Below are positions 25,666-33,924 of a stretch of 40,143 bases of DNA, in pieces (the first letter of the stretch is position 1; each line of letters starts with the position of its first letter). The stretch is from Bacillota bacterium. GTDB taxonomy: Bacteria; Bacillota; Sulfobacillia; Sulfobacillales; Sulfobacillaceae. The position numbers and the translations under genes are program-made. The notes below the pieces were generated by a model. That model was not told the DNA's origin, did no database searches, and was given only the letters and a program-made list of their open reading frames with translations. Where the stretch lies: NCBI GenBank assembly GCA_021784595.1, contig JAJYHT010000074.1, positions 1 through 40,143 of the forward strand, written 5' to 3'.

Positions 25666-26677
25666 AATACGAAACTTAAATAAAACGTTTCCCGCTACAA
25701 AGGGCATGCTGTCCCATGGAGAAGTCCATGCGGTTCGCGGGGTTAGTTTCCGTCTCGATGATGCGGGGGCGATTTCCGTGATTGGCGAGTCGGGGTGTGG
25801 GAAAACCACGATCGGACGCATTTTGGCGGGATTGGAGCCTCATACCGGTGGCGACTTGATATTTGACGGGGTTAACCTAAATAAGCTGCCCGTAGCGGTG
25901 CGCCAACCCTATTTTAGAAAAGTGCAATTGATCCATCAAGATCCATATACCGCCTTGAACCCAGCGCATACGATTGTGCGAACACTCACGTCACCATTAA
26001 TGCTGCAAGCGAAAAAACACGGAAGAGATGCCTCCTGGATTGAGAAACGGGCTCAGGAGCTGATGGGCTTGGTGGGGCTGGATCCCCGGGGCACGTTTTA
26101 TAAATATCCCCACCAATTGTCAGGCGGACAACGGCAGCGGATAGTGATTGCCCGGGCGTTAACGGTCGAACCCAGCGTGCTGGTAGCTGATGAAGCGGTC
26201 TCAATGATAGATGTGTCCATGCGTCTTGACATCCTCAACCTCCTGAGGGATCTTCGGTCACGGCTGGGAATCGCTATAGTATTTATCACGCACGATGTGG
26301 CGTCCGCCCGGTATATTGCCGCGGATGGGGCATTATGCGTACTGTATCAAGGCGAGATCGTGGAGTATGGGCGTACCGATGACCTGATTGTCCACCCCGT
26401 TCATCCCTACACACAGGCCATGCTGAGCGCCATGCCAGTTCTGCGGGGATTAGAGGAACCAGGACCGGACCGCTATATACCGCCGGAAGGCATGGACGAA
26501 GACGCGGCTGCCGAGCCTAGTTGCTCATTTTCTCCCCGTTGCCGATGGGCCACGGAGCAATGCCGCACCCGCCATCCGCCATTGATCTCCTGGCACGGGA
26601 TGGAATCGACCGAGACCCACTATCACGCCTGTTTCTATCCCGAACCCCGACGTGTGGTGGCTACGCCGGTGCAGTAA
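25658..26677 (+). CDS. ABC transporter ATPase, DppF/OppF type
   Basis: A 339-residue ATPase, the second nucleotide-binding subunit. Walker A GESGCGKTT (43-51), Q-loop HQDPYTALNP, signature LSGGQRQR, Walker B VLVADEAVSMIDV (less usual: DEAVS rather than DEPTS, with Met before Ile-Asp), H-loop ITHD. The C-terminal extension has Cys residues (CSFSPRCRWATEQC). It starts 8 bases inside the preceding gene, so the ATPase pair is translationally coupled. Confidence 0.94.
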   Translation: MIEIRNLNKTFPATKGMLSHGEVHAVRGVSFRLDDAGAISVIGESGCGKTTIGRILAGLEPHTGGDLIFDGVNLNKLPVAVRQPYFRKVQLIHQDPYTALNPAHTIVRTLTSPLMLQAKKHGRDASWIEKRAQELMGLVGLDPRGTFYKYPHQLSGGQRQRIVIARALTVEPSVLVADEAVSMIDVSMRLDILNLLRDLRSRLGIAIVFITHDVASARYIAADGALCVLYQGEIVEYGRTDDLIVHPVHPYTQAMLSAMPVLRGLEEPGPDRYIPPEGMDEDAAAEPSCSFSPRCRWATEQCRTRHPPLISWHGMESTETHYHACFYPEPRRVVATPVQ

Positions 26678-26860
26678 GCAATCCAACTGCCCGGGGGCTA
26701 ATGGCGCCAGCACCAGACTCGCTTTGTCCATCGGATTTAGGGGACTTACTAGGCAATGGAGCCAATGGGCTAGCGCTCCAACCTGTTTTTCATCATCTTT
26801 CTCAGTGCCATGACATCTTAAGAGAGAATTTCAATGCGCAAGAACGCAGGAGGCGATAGG

Positions 26861-28321
26861 GTGACTCAGCAACATCGAAAATACGTCGTGGGGCAAATGG
26901 TGCTGGCAAATTGGCCAGCAGAGGGCATGCCAAAGGTAAGAGAAGCGTTGGCGGATCGTCCTCTGGGTGGCTATGTGTTTCACAGCAATGATATCAAGTC
27001 GCCAGAGTGGCTACGGGACATCGCCGAAGAATTATGGACCTTGTACCAAAAGCAAGGTTGGGATCCGCCGTGGCTTGCGGTGACAGAAGAAGGGGGAATT
27101 GTCCAACGGTTCCGCCGTTGGTTCAATCCGCCGTCAGCCATGTCCCTCGGCCTCTTGGACAATTCTCAGTTAAGCGGCGAGGTCGGTGCTCTGGTTGGAC
27201 AGTTTCTCCGGGCGAGTGGCATCAACTGGAATTTCGCCCCATCGGTCGATGTGCTCACGCAAAAATATAGCCACATCATCGGCACCCGATCTTTTGGCAC
27301 CGATGAAGAAAAGGTTTCCTCACTCGCCATCCCCTGGTTGTTGGGTCAGCAAGCCCAAGGGGTGTTGTCGACGGTGAAGCATTTCCCAGGGCATGGAATG
27401 ACAGATCGCGATTCCCACATCGAACGCCCGGTGGTCAATATAGGATGGGATGAGATGGCGCGCCATCTCATCCCCTATCGTGCGGCATTTGAGGCTGGCA
27501 CAGGGGCGGTAATGACCGCTCACATCGTATACCCAAGGTTTGATAGTCTCCCCGCCACATTATCATCGTTTTGGTTAACTGAGGTGCTTCGTCAAGAATT
27601 GGGGTTTTCGGGCCTTGTTGTGACGGACGCGTTATCCATGAAAGGCATCGCGCATTATATGGATCCGATAGAGGCCTCGGTGCTAGCCGTTTCGGCGGGC
27701 GCCGATGTGATTGACTGCGGGGGGACCTTTGAACAAGCGCTCAGCATATTTGATGCGATTTATGAAGCGACTGGCCGCGTATTGCCGGAGACCACCGTGT
27801 CGGAGATTGAAAGCCGGATTGCGCACGCCAAGCAGAGGCTTGCACCGCCCAAAGACTGGCCATTGTGGCCTGATGGCGAGAAGCTTGAAGCAATATATCA
27901 AAAAATCGCGATAAATATGCGTGTAAGGCATTCCGGATATGCGCGCCATGTCACGAAACCGCTCATTGAAGTGTGGGCCTCTGGCAGTCCGCCTACAGAA
28001 GTGGAAGAAGATGCTCAAGAACAGCCGTCGGACATCTTTTGGTTGAACACGGGAACCATGCAACGATGGGACGAGGTGTTCCAGACCATCAATGCCATGC
28101 ATGGATCGGTTATCCTCTACACCGAAAACTTGTGGAAATTGCCTCTCCTGGTGGACAGGATTAAAGCGGCCATCGGGCCTCGGCTTGAAGCGTTAGTGGC
28201 GATAGGCGATCCGGTGGACGAGGAATTATTTGAGGGAATGTCCCTTTTCATTAAGGTTTGTGGAAACCGGGCAATGGCACGACAGGTGCTGCAGCTGTCT
28301 TTAAGCGCGGATCGGATTTAA
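26861..28321 (+). CDS. nagZ: beta-N-acetylglucosaminidase (GH3)
   Basis: A 486-residue GH3 enzyme that removes GlcNAc from GlcNAc-MurNAc(-peptide). The start is GTG 26861-26863, 7 bases after AGGAGG; an ATG farther upstream has no ribosome binding site. NagZ hallmarks: TVKHFPGHGMTDRDSH, with the loop KHFPGHG (173-179) and the Asp-Ser-His dyad (Asp184, His186) that replaces the usual acid/base, and LVVTDALSM with nucleophile Asp256. TRSFGTD and the NWNFAPSVDV segment also match. There is no signal peptide, so it is cytoplasmic and must use imported muropeptides. The C-terminal part (about 340-486) is an extra domain; many NagZ of Gram-positives have one. It sits 184 bp after the ATPases, same strand, so probably the same operon. 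Confidence 0.92.
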   Translation: MTQQHRKYVVGQMVLANWPAEGMPKVREALADRPLGGYVFHSNDIKSPEWLRDIAEELWTLYQKQGWDPPWLAVTEEGGIVQRFRRWFNPPSAMSLGLLDNSQLSGEVGALVGQFLRASGINWNFAPSVDVLTQKYSHIIGTRSFGTDEEKVSSLAIPWLLGQQAQGVLSTVKHFPGHGMTDRDSHIERPVVNIGWDEMARHLIPYRAAFEAGTGAVMTAHIVYPRFDSLPATLSSFWLTEVLRQELGFSGLVVTDALSMKGIAHYMDPIEASVLAVSAGADVIDCGGTFEQALSIFDAIYEATGRVLPETTVSEIESRIAHAKQRLAPPKDWPLWPDGEKLEAIYQKIAINMRVRHSGYARHVTKPLIEVWASGSPPTEVEEDAQEQPSDIFWLNTGTMQRWDEVFQTINAMHGSVILYTENLWKLPLLVDRIKAAIGPRLEALVAIGDPVDEELFEGMSLFIKVCGNRAMARQVLQLSLSADRI

Positions 28322-28340
28322 ATAACGGGAGGCGGACCAG

Positions 28341-29291
28341 ATGACCGCAGTACGTTCATATCAATCAGGAGATATAGCCGCCCTGGTCACGACTTGGAAC
28401 CAGATCTTAGTGCATGATCCGGTGAATCAGGAGAGGTTTGCCGCCAGCATTTTGTGCGACCCAAATATGGAAGCCGAGGGTTTTTCTGTAATACCGGAGG
28501 CTGGTGGAATTGCAGCCTTTGCTTATGCCTCAGTTCGGCGCCGAACTTTCCCAGAGGAAGGTGCCGCCGAGCGCCATGTCGGGTGGATTAACGCGTTTGG
28601 CGTTCATCCAGTTCGAAGAAGACAGGGTTTGGGTGCTCAGTGCATGGAAGCCGCCTTCGCTTACCTTCGCCTAAAGGGTTGTCACACGATCCGGGTGGGC
28701 GCATTTGTTCCGTACTATATTGCGCCCGGTGTGGATCTTGAAGCCTATCCCGCAGCTGGTGAGTTTCTCCTGGCGCTAGGATTCCAACGCGAATCGGAAC
28801 TCGTTTCCATGCAGGCAAGTTTGTTACATTTCACGGTTCCCCCAGATGTTGAGACAGTGCAGTCGCGCCTCTTAGAGGCGGGAGTGCAATTTGAGGCGCT
28901 AACGGCAGATTTCTTGCTGGACCTGTTAAACTTCATTCGACGGAATTTTCAGGCTGATGCGGCACAGGTGATTCAGAATACGCTACGAAACGGCGGACGC
29001 ATGAGTCAGATTTTTATTGCGCGGGAAAACCGCGCCGTAATCGGCTATTGCATGTATGGCCTATATGATGGCAATCTAGAGCGGTTCGGGCCCTTTGGGG
29101 TCCGAGCTGACCAACGAAGGCGCAACGTGGGCAAGGTTCTCTTGTACCGCTGTATGGAAACGATGCAGGCCCAAGGATTGCGGACTGTGTGGTTTAAATC
29201 AACGAGTGAAGCAAGCCCGGCGGCACAACTATACCGACGCGCCGGATTTCAAACCGTTCGCCGATTTCATACGTTTAGCAAACCGCTATAG
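28341..29291 (+). CDS. tandem GNAT-family acetyltransferase
   Basis: A 316-residue protein with two GNAT domains, like mycothiol-synthase-type proteins. The first has FGVHPVRRRQGLGAQCMEAAF (acetyl-CoA loop RRQGLG); the second has GPFGVRADQRRRNVGKVLLYRCME (RRRNVG) and ends AAQLYRRAGFQTVRRF. It starts 19 bp after NagZ, behind a GGGAGGC site, so it is the last gene of the rightward operon. It is probably an acyltransferase for an amino group on a sugar or small amine; mycothiol synthesis is not expected in this type of organism. Confidence 0.82.
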   Translation: MTAVRSYQSGDIAALVTTWNQILVHDPVNQERFAASILCDPNMEAEGFSVIPEAGGIAAFAYASVRRRTFPEEGAAERHVGWINAFGVHPVRRRQGLGAQCMEAAFAYLRLKGCHTIRVGAFVPYYIAPGVDLEAYPAAGEFLLALGFQRESELVSMQASLLHFTVPPDVETVQSRLLEAGVQFEALTADFLLDLLNFIRRNFQADAAQVIQNTLRNGGRMSQIFIARENRAVIGYCMYGLYDGNLERFGPFGVRADQRRRNVGKVLLYRCMETMQAQGLRTVWFKSTSEASPAAQLYRRAGFQTVRRFHTFSKPL

Positions 29292-29303
29292 GATTCATAG
29301 TTC

Positions 29304-29849
29304 AATGGCGATGAAGAATAGGAACCGTTCACCCGTGGGAGTGGTGGCTGGGGTTACGATTATCTCTGGTGTTCTTTGCGTGACTCGATGTCCCCCGCAC
29401 CTTTTTTCCTCCCTCGGCGCTATGCCGATAGTTGGCGTAATTTGCACCTCGTGGCACTCCCTTCTCCCGGTCAAATTCAGCGACAGCCTTCATGGAGAAT
29501 CGTCGTTGGAATCGAATTGCTGGGGTTTCTAATCGGAAACATTTCCGGTTTCATTGGTGCGTCGGGCGGTATTTAATTTTTAATGGCGTCATTGTATGGC
29601 CTTCACTATTCCCTATGTACCGCCGTTGGCACCAGGACGGTGGCTATGAGCCCCTAGACCTTAAGTGGTGCGATGGGTTATGGAAGGCACCACGAAGTGG
29701 ACGACCTTGGATTTCTCCTGATTGGAGGGACTGCAGTACTGACGGGATACGGCGTGTCCCACTACGCTCAGCGAATTCGCGAACGGTATCAGATAAGAGG
29801 AACTGGCGTGTTGCTATTGGTTGTCGGACCCTCCATGCTGCTACATTAA
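29304..29849 (+). pseudogene. TauE/SafE-type (TSUP) membrane permease, decayed
   Basis: From about 29480 the reading is IELLGFLIGNISGFIGASGGI followed by TAA, then in another frame LHYSLCTAVGTRTVAMSP, a stop, TLSGAMGYGRHHEVDDLGFLLIGGTAVLTGYGVSHYAQRI and LLLVVGPSMLLH ending at TAA 29847-29849. This is the GASGG.../AVGTS.../SGALGY... pattern of sulfite/sulfonate exporters of the TSUP family. The 5' half (from an ATG at 29305) is scrambled. Two stops and one frameshift make it non-functional. Its position after the sulfatase/salvage locus is notable because TSUP proteins export sulfur oxyanions, although this family's substrates vary widely. Confidence 0.6.
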
Positions 29850-31060
29850 TTCATGCAAAACAGAGGCTTTCCGTTCCGCCCCTCCCATCCGAACTTAACA
29901 GCCGCCCAAGTTCGTGGAGTACCGAACAAGAGCCCAAAAGTTTGGAGTGGCATTCGGCTTAGAACGAGCGACGACCTGGATTTGCAGCACATATCTTGTC
30001 TGACCACTTTACACCAGTCGTGTTGGCACATTCTTGATCGTCTTTACGAAACCGTCGACCAAGGTGTTCGAAAACCGCACGAGTCGCAACTACTTTTGCA
30101 CGGGGACTGTTTGATGCCGCCTATCCCCTTCCGTGCACGGGCCTTAGGAACACCTACGGAATACACCGCACCGGGAGCAGGGTATTCCGTTTCCCCAATG
30201 CTTAAGATGCGAGACATCTCTGAAAATCGGCGGGATAAGGACACTACTCTAGACGATTGGGCTAACACTGACTAGGGGGCATCGCAGTAACGGCAATGGA
30301 CCTTCAACACTTATCTGGTAAAGCACAATGAGAAATGGACATCTCAGACCCAGAGTCTCCCCCATCCACAATCTATGATAGGGCGATTGAGTGGAGGTGT
30401 CCAACGAACCAGCGCCTTACCTTTTTGGGAGCAAGCAGCGATTGCGCCACCATTGCACCAAGACACCCATCCACCAGACGCCAGAAATTTCTCCGATGCA
30501 ATTCACAGAAGTGAGAGCAACGAGCGTGTCAAGGTCAACTGAAATTCCTCAAACAAGATACTTTAGAATAGCTCATGTTCCATATAGATTCAGATAAAAT
30601 CTGGAGAAAATCCCGACCTGACGGAGAGAAACCCAGCGGCTTGCAAGTCCTGTTGCTAGTGGTCAAAGACCCCGGTGAGGGAACGAAACCGTCCCCAGAC
30701 AAGTGCGGGGCCCCCACACAAAGCTTTTAGAACTCCTCGGCGTGACCTGGTGGGGAGCTTCAACAAGTATCCTATGCGAAAAAGGGGGTGACCTCCAAGA
30801 TTTTGCCGAACATCCACCCCATGAAGCCATCAATTCACGGGAAATTTCTCAATCACACTCCTATGGATGCGGTGGCTTCCACAAAAATCTGCATCACTAA
30901 TGACAAGACGGACCGCCCACGTAACCACATGTTCGGATTTCAGAGTTCTTTACTCTGGGTTTTAAGAAAATTACATAAAACCATGTAATCCTATGAAGAC
31001 TGGAACGAACTCCAATATATGGGATGCTACACGCAAAACTACCGGACTAGTCAAAACCGA
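29850..31060. other. gene-poor decayed stretch
   Basis: Over 1.2 kb of stop-rich sequence in all frames. The longest open frame (plus strand, 29853-30275) has no recognised motif or ribosome binding site. A perfect 8-bp inverted repeat, CGGAATAC (30157-30164) and GTATTCCG (30182-30189), could form a hairpin. Near 30630-30720 the sequence resembles the transcribed end of an IS200/IS605 element (a CCC...GTGGTCAAAG pattern), but too loosely to call. I find no other gene. Confidence 0.4.
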
Positions 31061-31141
31061 TCAGCACGAGCGACAGCTCGCCTGGAACACCGCGCTCATT
31101 CCGGGGACATAGCCCCCGCCGACGACAATGTGTTGGGACAA
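31061..31141 (-). pseudogene. FAD/NAD-linked oxidoreductase N-terminal remnant
   Basis: A TTG start (31139-31141) behind AAGGAGAG opens a 26-codon frame reading SQHIVVGGGYVPGMSAVF, the FAD-binding GGGYxG Rossmann start of NADH dehydrogenase-2/sulfide:quinone-type flavoproteins, and stops at TGA 31061-31063. Downstream frames do not continue the fold convincingly. It looks like the first part of a deleted gene. Confidence 0.4.
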
Positions 31142-31413
31142 AATATATCTCTCCTTATAGGGAAGTAATGGGCAAAGTACGCTAGTGATCTGGATTGCAC
31201 CGTGCCTTCTTAGTCGGACGGCTCCTGGGCCATCATCTCAGTTCCCTTCGACCGGGACACATCACGCGGTGGTCATTTGAAGGCGTGTAGAAATGCGTCG
31301 GCCAGATCATTTGTCGGCACATGGTCTCAGCGGAATCCGACGCACCCGTATTCGTAACATTCGAAACGGCCGAGATGACGGGCAACCGCAGCTCATCAAA
31401 AACGCTGCTAAGC

Positions 31414-31641
31414 CTACAAATCCAGTATTACAGCCCGTCCTTTGGAGATCAAATGGCATTCAACCCGCCGGAAAAATTCAGCGTACCGCGGTCGATCTAA
31501 TTCTAACATGCATTCCTGGGTTAGCCGCTGTAATCGGTCCGAGAGCGTCCGAGGGTTCAACCATGGCTACAGCAGTTCCCCAAACCGTCGCGGACCCATC
31601 CGCAACTCCTGTAAAATCACCTTAACAGTGACATCGGTCAC
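31414..31641 (-). pseudogene. HxlR-family transcriptional regulator remnant
   Basis: TVKVILQELRMGPRRFGELL is the HxlR winged-helix hallmark (LILRELxxGPxRFxEL). An in-frame TAG follows, then the frame continues PWLNPRTLSDRLQRLTQECMLELD and ends VECHLISKGRAVILDL with TAG at 31414-31416, the recognition helix and wing of HxlR (SxRTLSxRLxxLxxxGLxER, LTxxG). The N-terminal cysteine segment is missing and the upstream sequence is a piece of an MFS transporter, so it is truncated and interrupted. Confidence 0.65.
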
Positions 31642-31936
31642 CAGGGATGCCGCCCGCTGAATCGCGCAAATAATGAACGCGTCCCAGCTCATCAACGAGC
31701 GTAGGCGAAAGCGATCTGCCAACCCTAGTGCGGCGCCCCCGCTACAAACCCCAACTGGACCAATGCGGTAAGCCAGGTGACCGCTGAACCGGATAGATGC
31801 CATTGATGCTCAAGCGCATCAGTGACTGCCGAGGCACTAAACCAGACACTCATAGCCAACAGTTCAGCCAGAATGATCCGCCCGCGTACTGTCCATCGGG
31901 AAGCCTGAGGCCGTTCCCCTCGTCGTATCGGGTCAT
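31642..31936 (-). pseudogene. MFS transporter N-terminal remnant
   Basis: An ATG at 31934-31936 with AGGAGGAGCC upstream opens a frame that breaks after 20-odd codons; in the next frame RIILAELLAMSVWFSASAV and GSAVTWLTALVQLGFVAGA give the first two membrane spans of an MFS transporter, and after a second frameshift GLADRFRLRSLMSWDAF continues the loop and third span. It then runs straight into the HxlR remnant, so a deletion has joined the start of a transporter to the middle of a regulator. Such a pair (HxlR regulator beside an MFS exporter) is common. Confidence 0.65.
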
Positions 31937-31977
31937 TTCGATGGCTCCTCCTAGGTCTTTCCTGTTCATCGTGACGC

Positions 31978-32007
31978 TTGACACTATAATACTATACAAT
32001 GTATATT
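31978..32007 (+). promoter_or_regulatory. promoter with overlapping palindromic operator
   Basis: TTGACA (31978-31983) and TATATT (32002-32007) are 18 bp apart, a good sigma-70-type promoter about 70 bp before the thioredoxin start. A perfect 13-bp palindrome with a central A, TATACAATGTATA (31993-32005), covers the spacer and -10. It lies between the divergent thioredoxin gene and the MFS/HxlR remnants, so it is a likely operator of the lost HxlR-type repressor; the repressor itself is not functional here. Confidence 0.6.
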
Positions 32008-32075
32008 ATTACTGTTCACCCATCAATCGCGGATGAAAATCGGTAACCAACAAGACCAGGAGGTATCTATTAGTA

Positions 32076-32402
32076 ATGAACACTTTTGTGGTGACCGCAA
32101 CGGACACGACATTCGAGACCATGATTCACAAGGCCACCCATCCGGTGATCGTGGATTTTTGGGCGGCGTGGTGCCAGCCCTGTCTTCGCGTTAGCCCTCT
32201 CCTCGAGGCACTGGCCCAAGAACGCACCGACGCGTTAACGGTAGCTAAAGTCAATGTGGATGAGGAACCGGAATTGGCCCGCCGCTTTGGTATCCAAAGC
32301 ATTCCCACCTTGATTCGATTCGATGAAGGGAAAGAGACCCACCGTGTCGTAGGGGTCTATCCAAAAACCCATTTGATGGCCCGTTTGGGCTTGAAGGACT
32401 AA
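32076..32402 (+). CDS. thioredoxin with WCQPC active site
   Basis: A 108-residue single-domain thioredoxin. The active site reads WCQPC (Trp32, Cys33, Cys36) instead of the usual WCGPC; the Gln changes the residue that tunes the redox potential and partner choice. The rest is standard: VIVDFWAAWC before the site, KVNVDEEPELARRFGIQSIPT with the cis-Pro, and FDEGKE with VGVYP after it. AGGAGG lies 13 bases before the ATG, somewhat far. No neighbour is co-directional within 270 bp upstream. Confidence 0.9.
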   Translation: MNTFVVTATDTTFETMIHKATHPVIVDFWAAWCQPCLRVSPLLEALAQERTDALTVAKVNVDEEPELARRFGIQSIPTLIRFDEGKETHRVVGVYPKTHLMARLGLKD

Positions 32403-32680
32403 ATTGTCCTGGCGCAATACGGAAGAGCACTTAGATGGGATCCGGCCGAAGGAAACACCTCAATTGATTAAAGCCGCCCCCGCGAAAATTCTTTCGAACA
32501 ACCTAGTGGGGCGCATGCTGTTCGGGTAGCGCATCCCGTGGCCTGAGTGCAATAAACACCCATGAATGGGAATTGGCTAATTTTTTGAGCCGTCGGCGAC
32601 TTGTGCTCCCAACTTGCCTTCGCGACATGGGAACGCGGGTAGGTCACTCGGTTTCCATAGAATGAAAGGAGGGAATCCCC

Positions 32681-33739
32681 ATGCGAGTAGGGTTAATCGT
32701 TCCCATGCACACCCCTCCGACTGGAGGCAATCTCATCTCGGCCCAACGGCTACAGGCAGGTCTGACCCAACTGGGCATATCCTCGACGATTGAAAGTTTA
32801 CACTCGCCTCTTCCCCCCTATGATATCTATCATGCATGGAATGCCGTACAAACCGGGCAGGCATTGATACAACAGGGCATTAACCCCCAAAAAATTCTGA
32901 TCACGTGGACCGGTACGGATGTCTGGGGAGACTGGGTCGATGACAGTGTGGCGATTCGCCAACATTTGCACGCCATTGAACATCACGTCGTGTTTACTCC
33001 TATCATCCAAAGGCGCCTTCTGCAGGACGCCCCCGAATGGGCCCCTCGGGTACAGGTGATTCCGCCTTCGGTGGATGAAACCCTGTTTTTCCCTTCCGCA
33101 GGGAAGACGTCGCGCGACAATTTGTTGATTGTCATGGCGGGGGGCATTCGGTCGGTTAAACGCAACGCCTGGGCGATCACTTTGGTCGAGCAGGCTCGTC
33201 AGGCCCTGGGACTGAATCTGCGTCTTGCGCTATTGGGTCCCGTTCGCCAGGAGGACGAATGGCGCCGGGTGCTGAACAGTACCCAAGATAGGCCCTGGGT
33301 GCAAGTGGTTGGGGAAGTGCCTAAAACAGGCATGGCTGACTGGTATCGGCAGGCCGGCATCGTGCTCAACACCAGTCACATTGAAGGTGTGTCCAATGCT
33401 TTGATGGAGGCCATGGCGTGCGGCTCCCTCATTCTAGCGACAAACATTCCGGGAAATCGCTATCTAATTGATCCACAAAAGACCGGGTTAGTGTTTGAGA
33501 GTGATCGAGATTTCGTGCAGGCCGTCGGTTGGGTATTTTCCCATCCCATAGAAGTGGAACAATTGCGCCACCATGCGCGTCAGCGAATTGTCTCGCAGCA
33601 TCGCTCGGAGCACGAAGCCCAACGGTATGTCACACTCTATCGTGAAGCCCTCCAAAGCAAGCCCTCATGGATGGCAACCCCCATGCGATCCCGGCATTTG
33701 GAAATGAAAACGGGGACCAACTCCAGATCGCCCCTCTAG
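32681..33739 (+). CDS. GT4-family glycosyltransferase
   Basis: A 352-residue GT-B fold glycosyltransferase. AAGGAGGGAATCCCC precedes the ATG. The N-terminal half starts RVGLIVPMHTPPTGGNLIS; the nucleotide-sugar half has IVMAGGIRSVKRN (family GxxxxxK) and EGVSNALMEAMACG, the EX7E motif of GT4. It lies alone on the plus strand between thioredoxin and a convergent MFS gene. The acceptor is unknown; a lipid or surface glycan is possible. Confidence 0.87.
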   Translation: MRVGLIVPMHTPPTGGNLISAQRLQAGLTQLGISSTIESLHSPLPPYDIYHAWNAVQTGQALIQQGINPQKILITWTGTDVWGDWVDDSVAIRQHLHAIEHHVVFTPIIQRRLLQDAPEWAPRVQVIPPSVDETLFFPSAGKTSRDNLLIVMAGGIRSVKRNAWAITLVEQARQALGLNLRLALLGPVRQEDEWRRVLNSTQDRPWVQVVGEVPKTGMADWYRQAGIVLNTSHIEGVSNALMEAMACGSLILATNIPGNRYLIDPQKTGLVFESDRDFVQAVGWVFSHPIEVEQLRHHARQRIVSQHRSEHEAQRYVTLYREALQSKPSWMATPMRSRHLEMKTGTNSRSPL

Positions 33740-33924
33740 TGACTACCGCTTTCAGAGCTCTGTAATATTTTTTGGTCCGCATCTCGACAATGGGCGGTAG
33801 GTGTTTTTGGTACACGACTCGTTCCCCCCGAAAGCCCGTTCGTAAATACTCCACGGCGGATAACCATGGGAAACATCCCGCTGGCGTACCCAAAACTTAT
33901 GGCGGTCAAGGGAGCGAGGCCCCC

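Noticed and set aside
29853-30275. 140-codon plus-strand frame
   Set aside because: No ribosome binding site and no recognisable motif; flanked by decayed genes, and stop-free by chance is plausible.
32434-32529. Short open stretch between thioredoxin and the glycosyltransferase
   Set aside because: About 30 codons without start signal or known motif; may be a remnant but cannot be supported.
33757-33776. CAGAGCTCTG followed by a T-run as terminator of the glycosyltransferase
   Set aside because: The palindrome has no loop; it would give a stem of four pairs at most.
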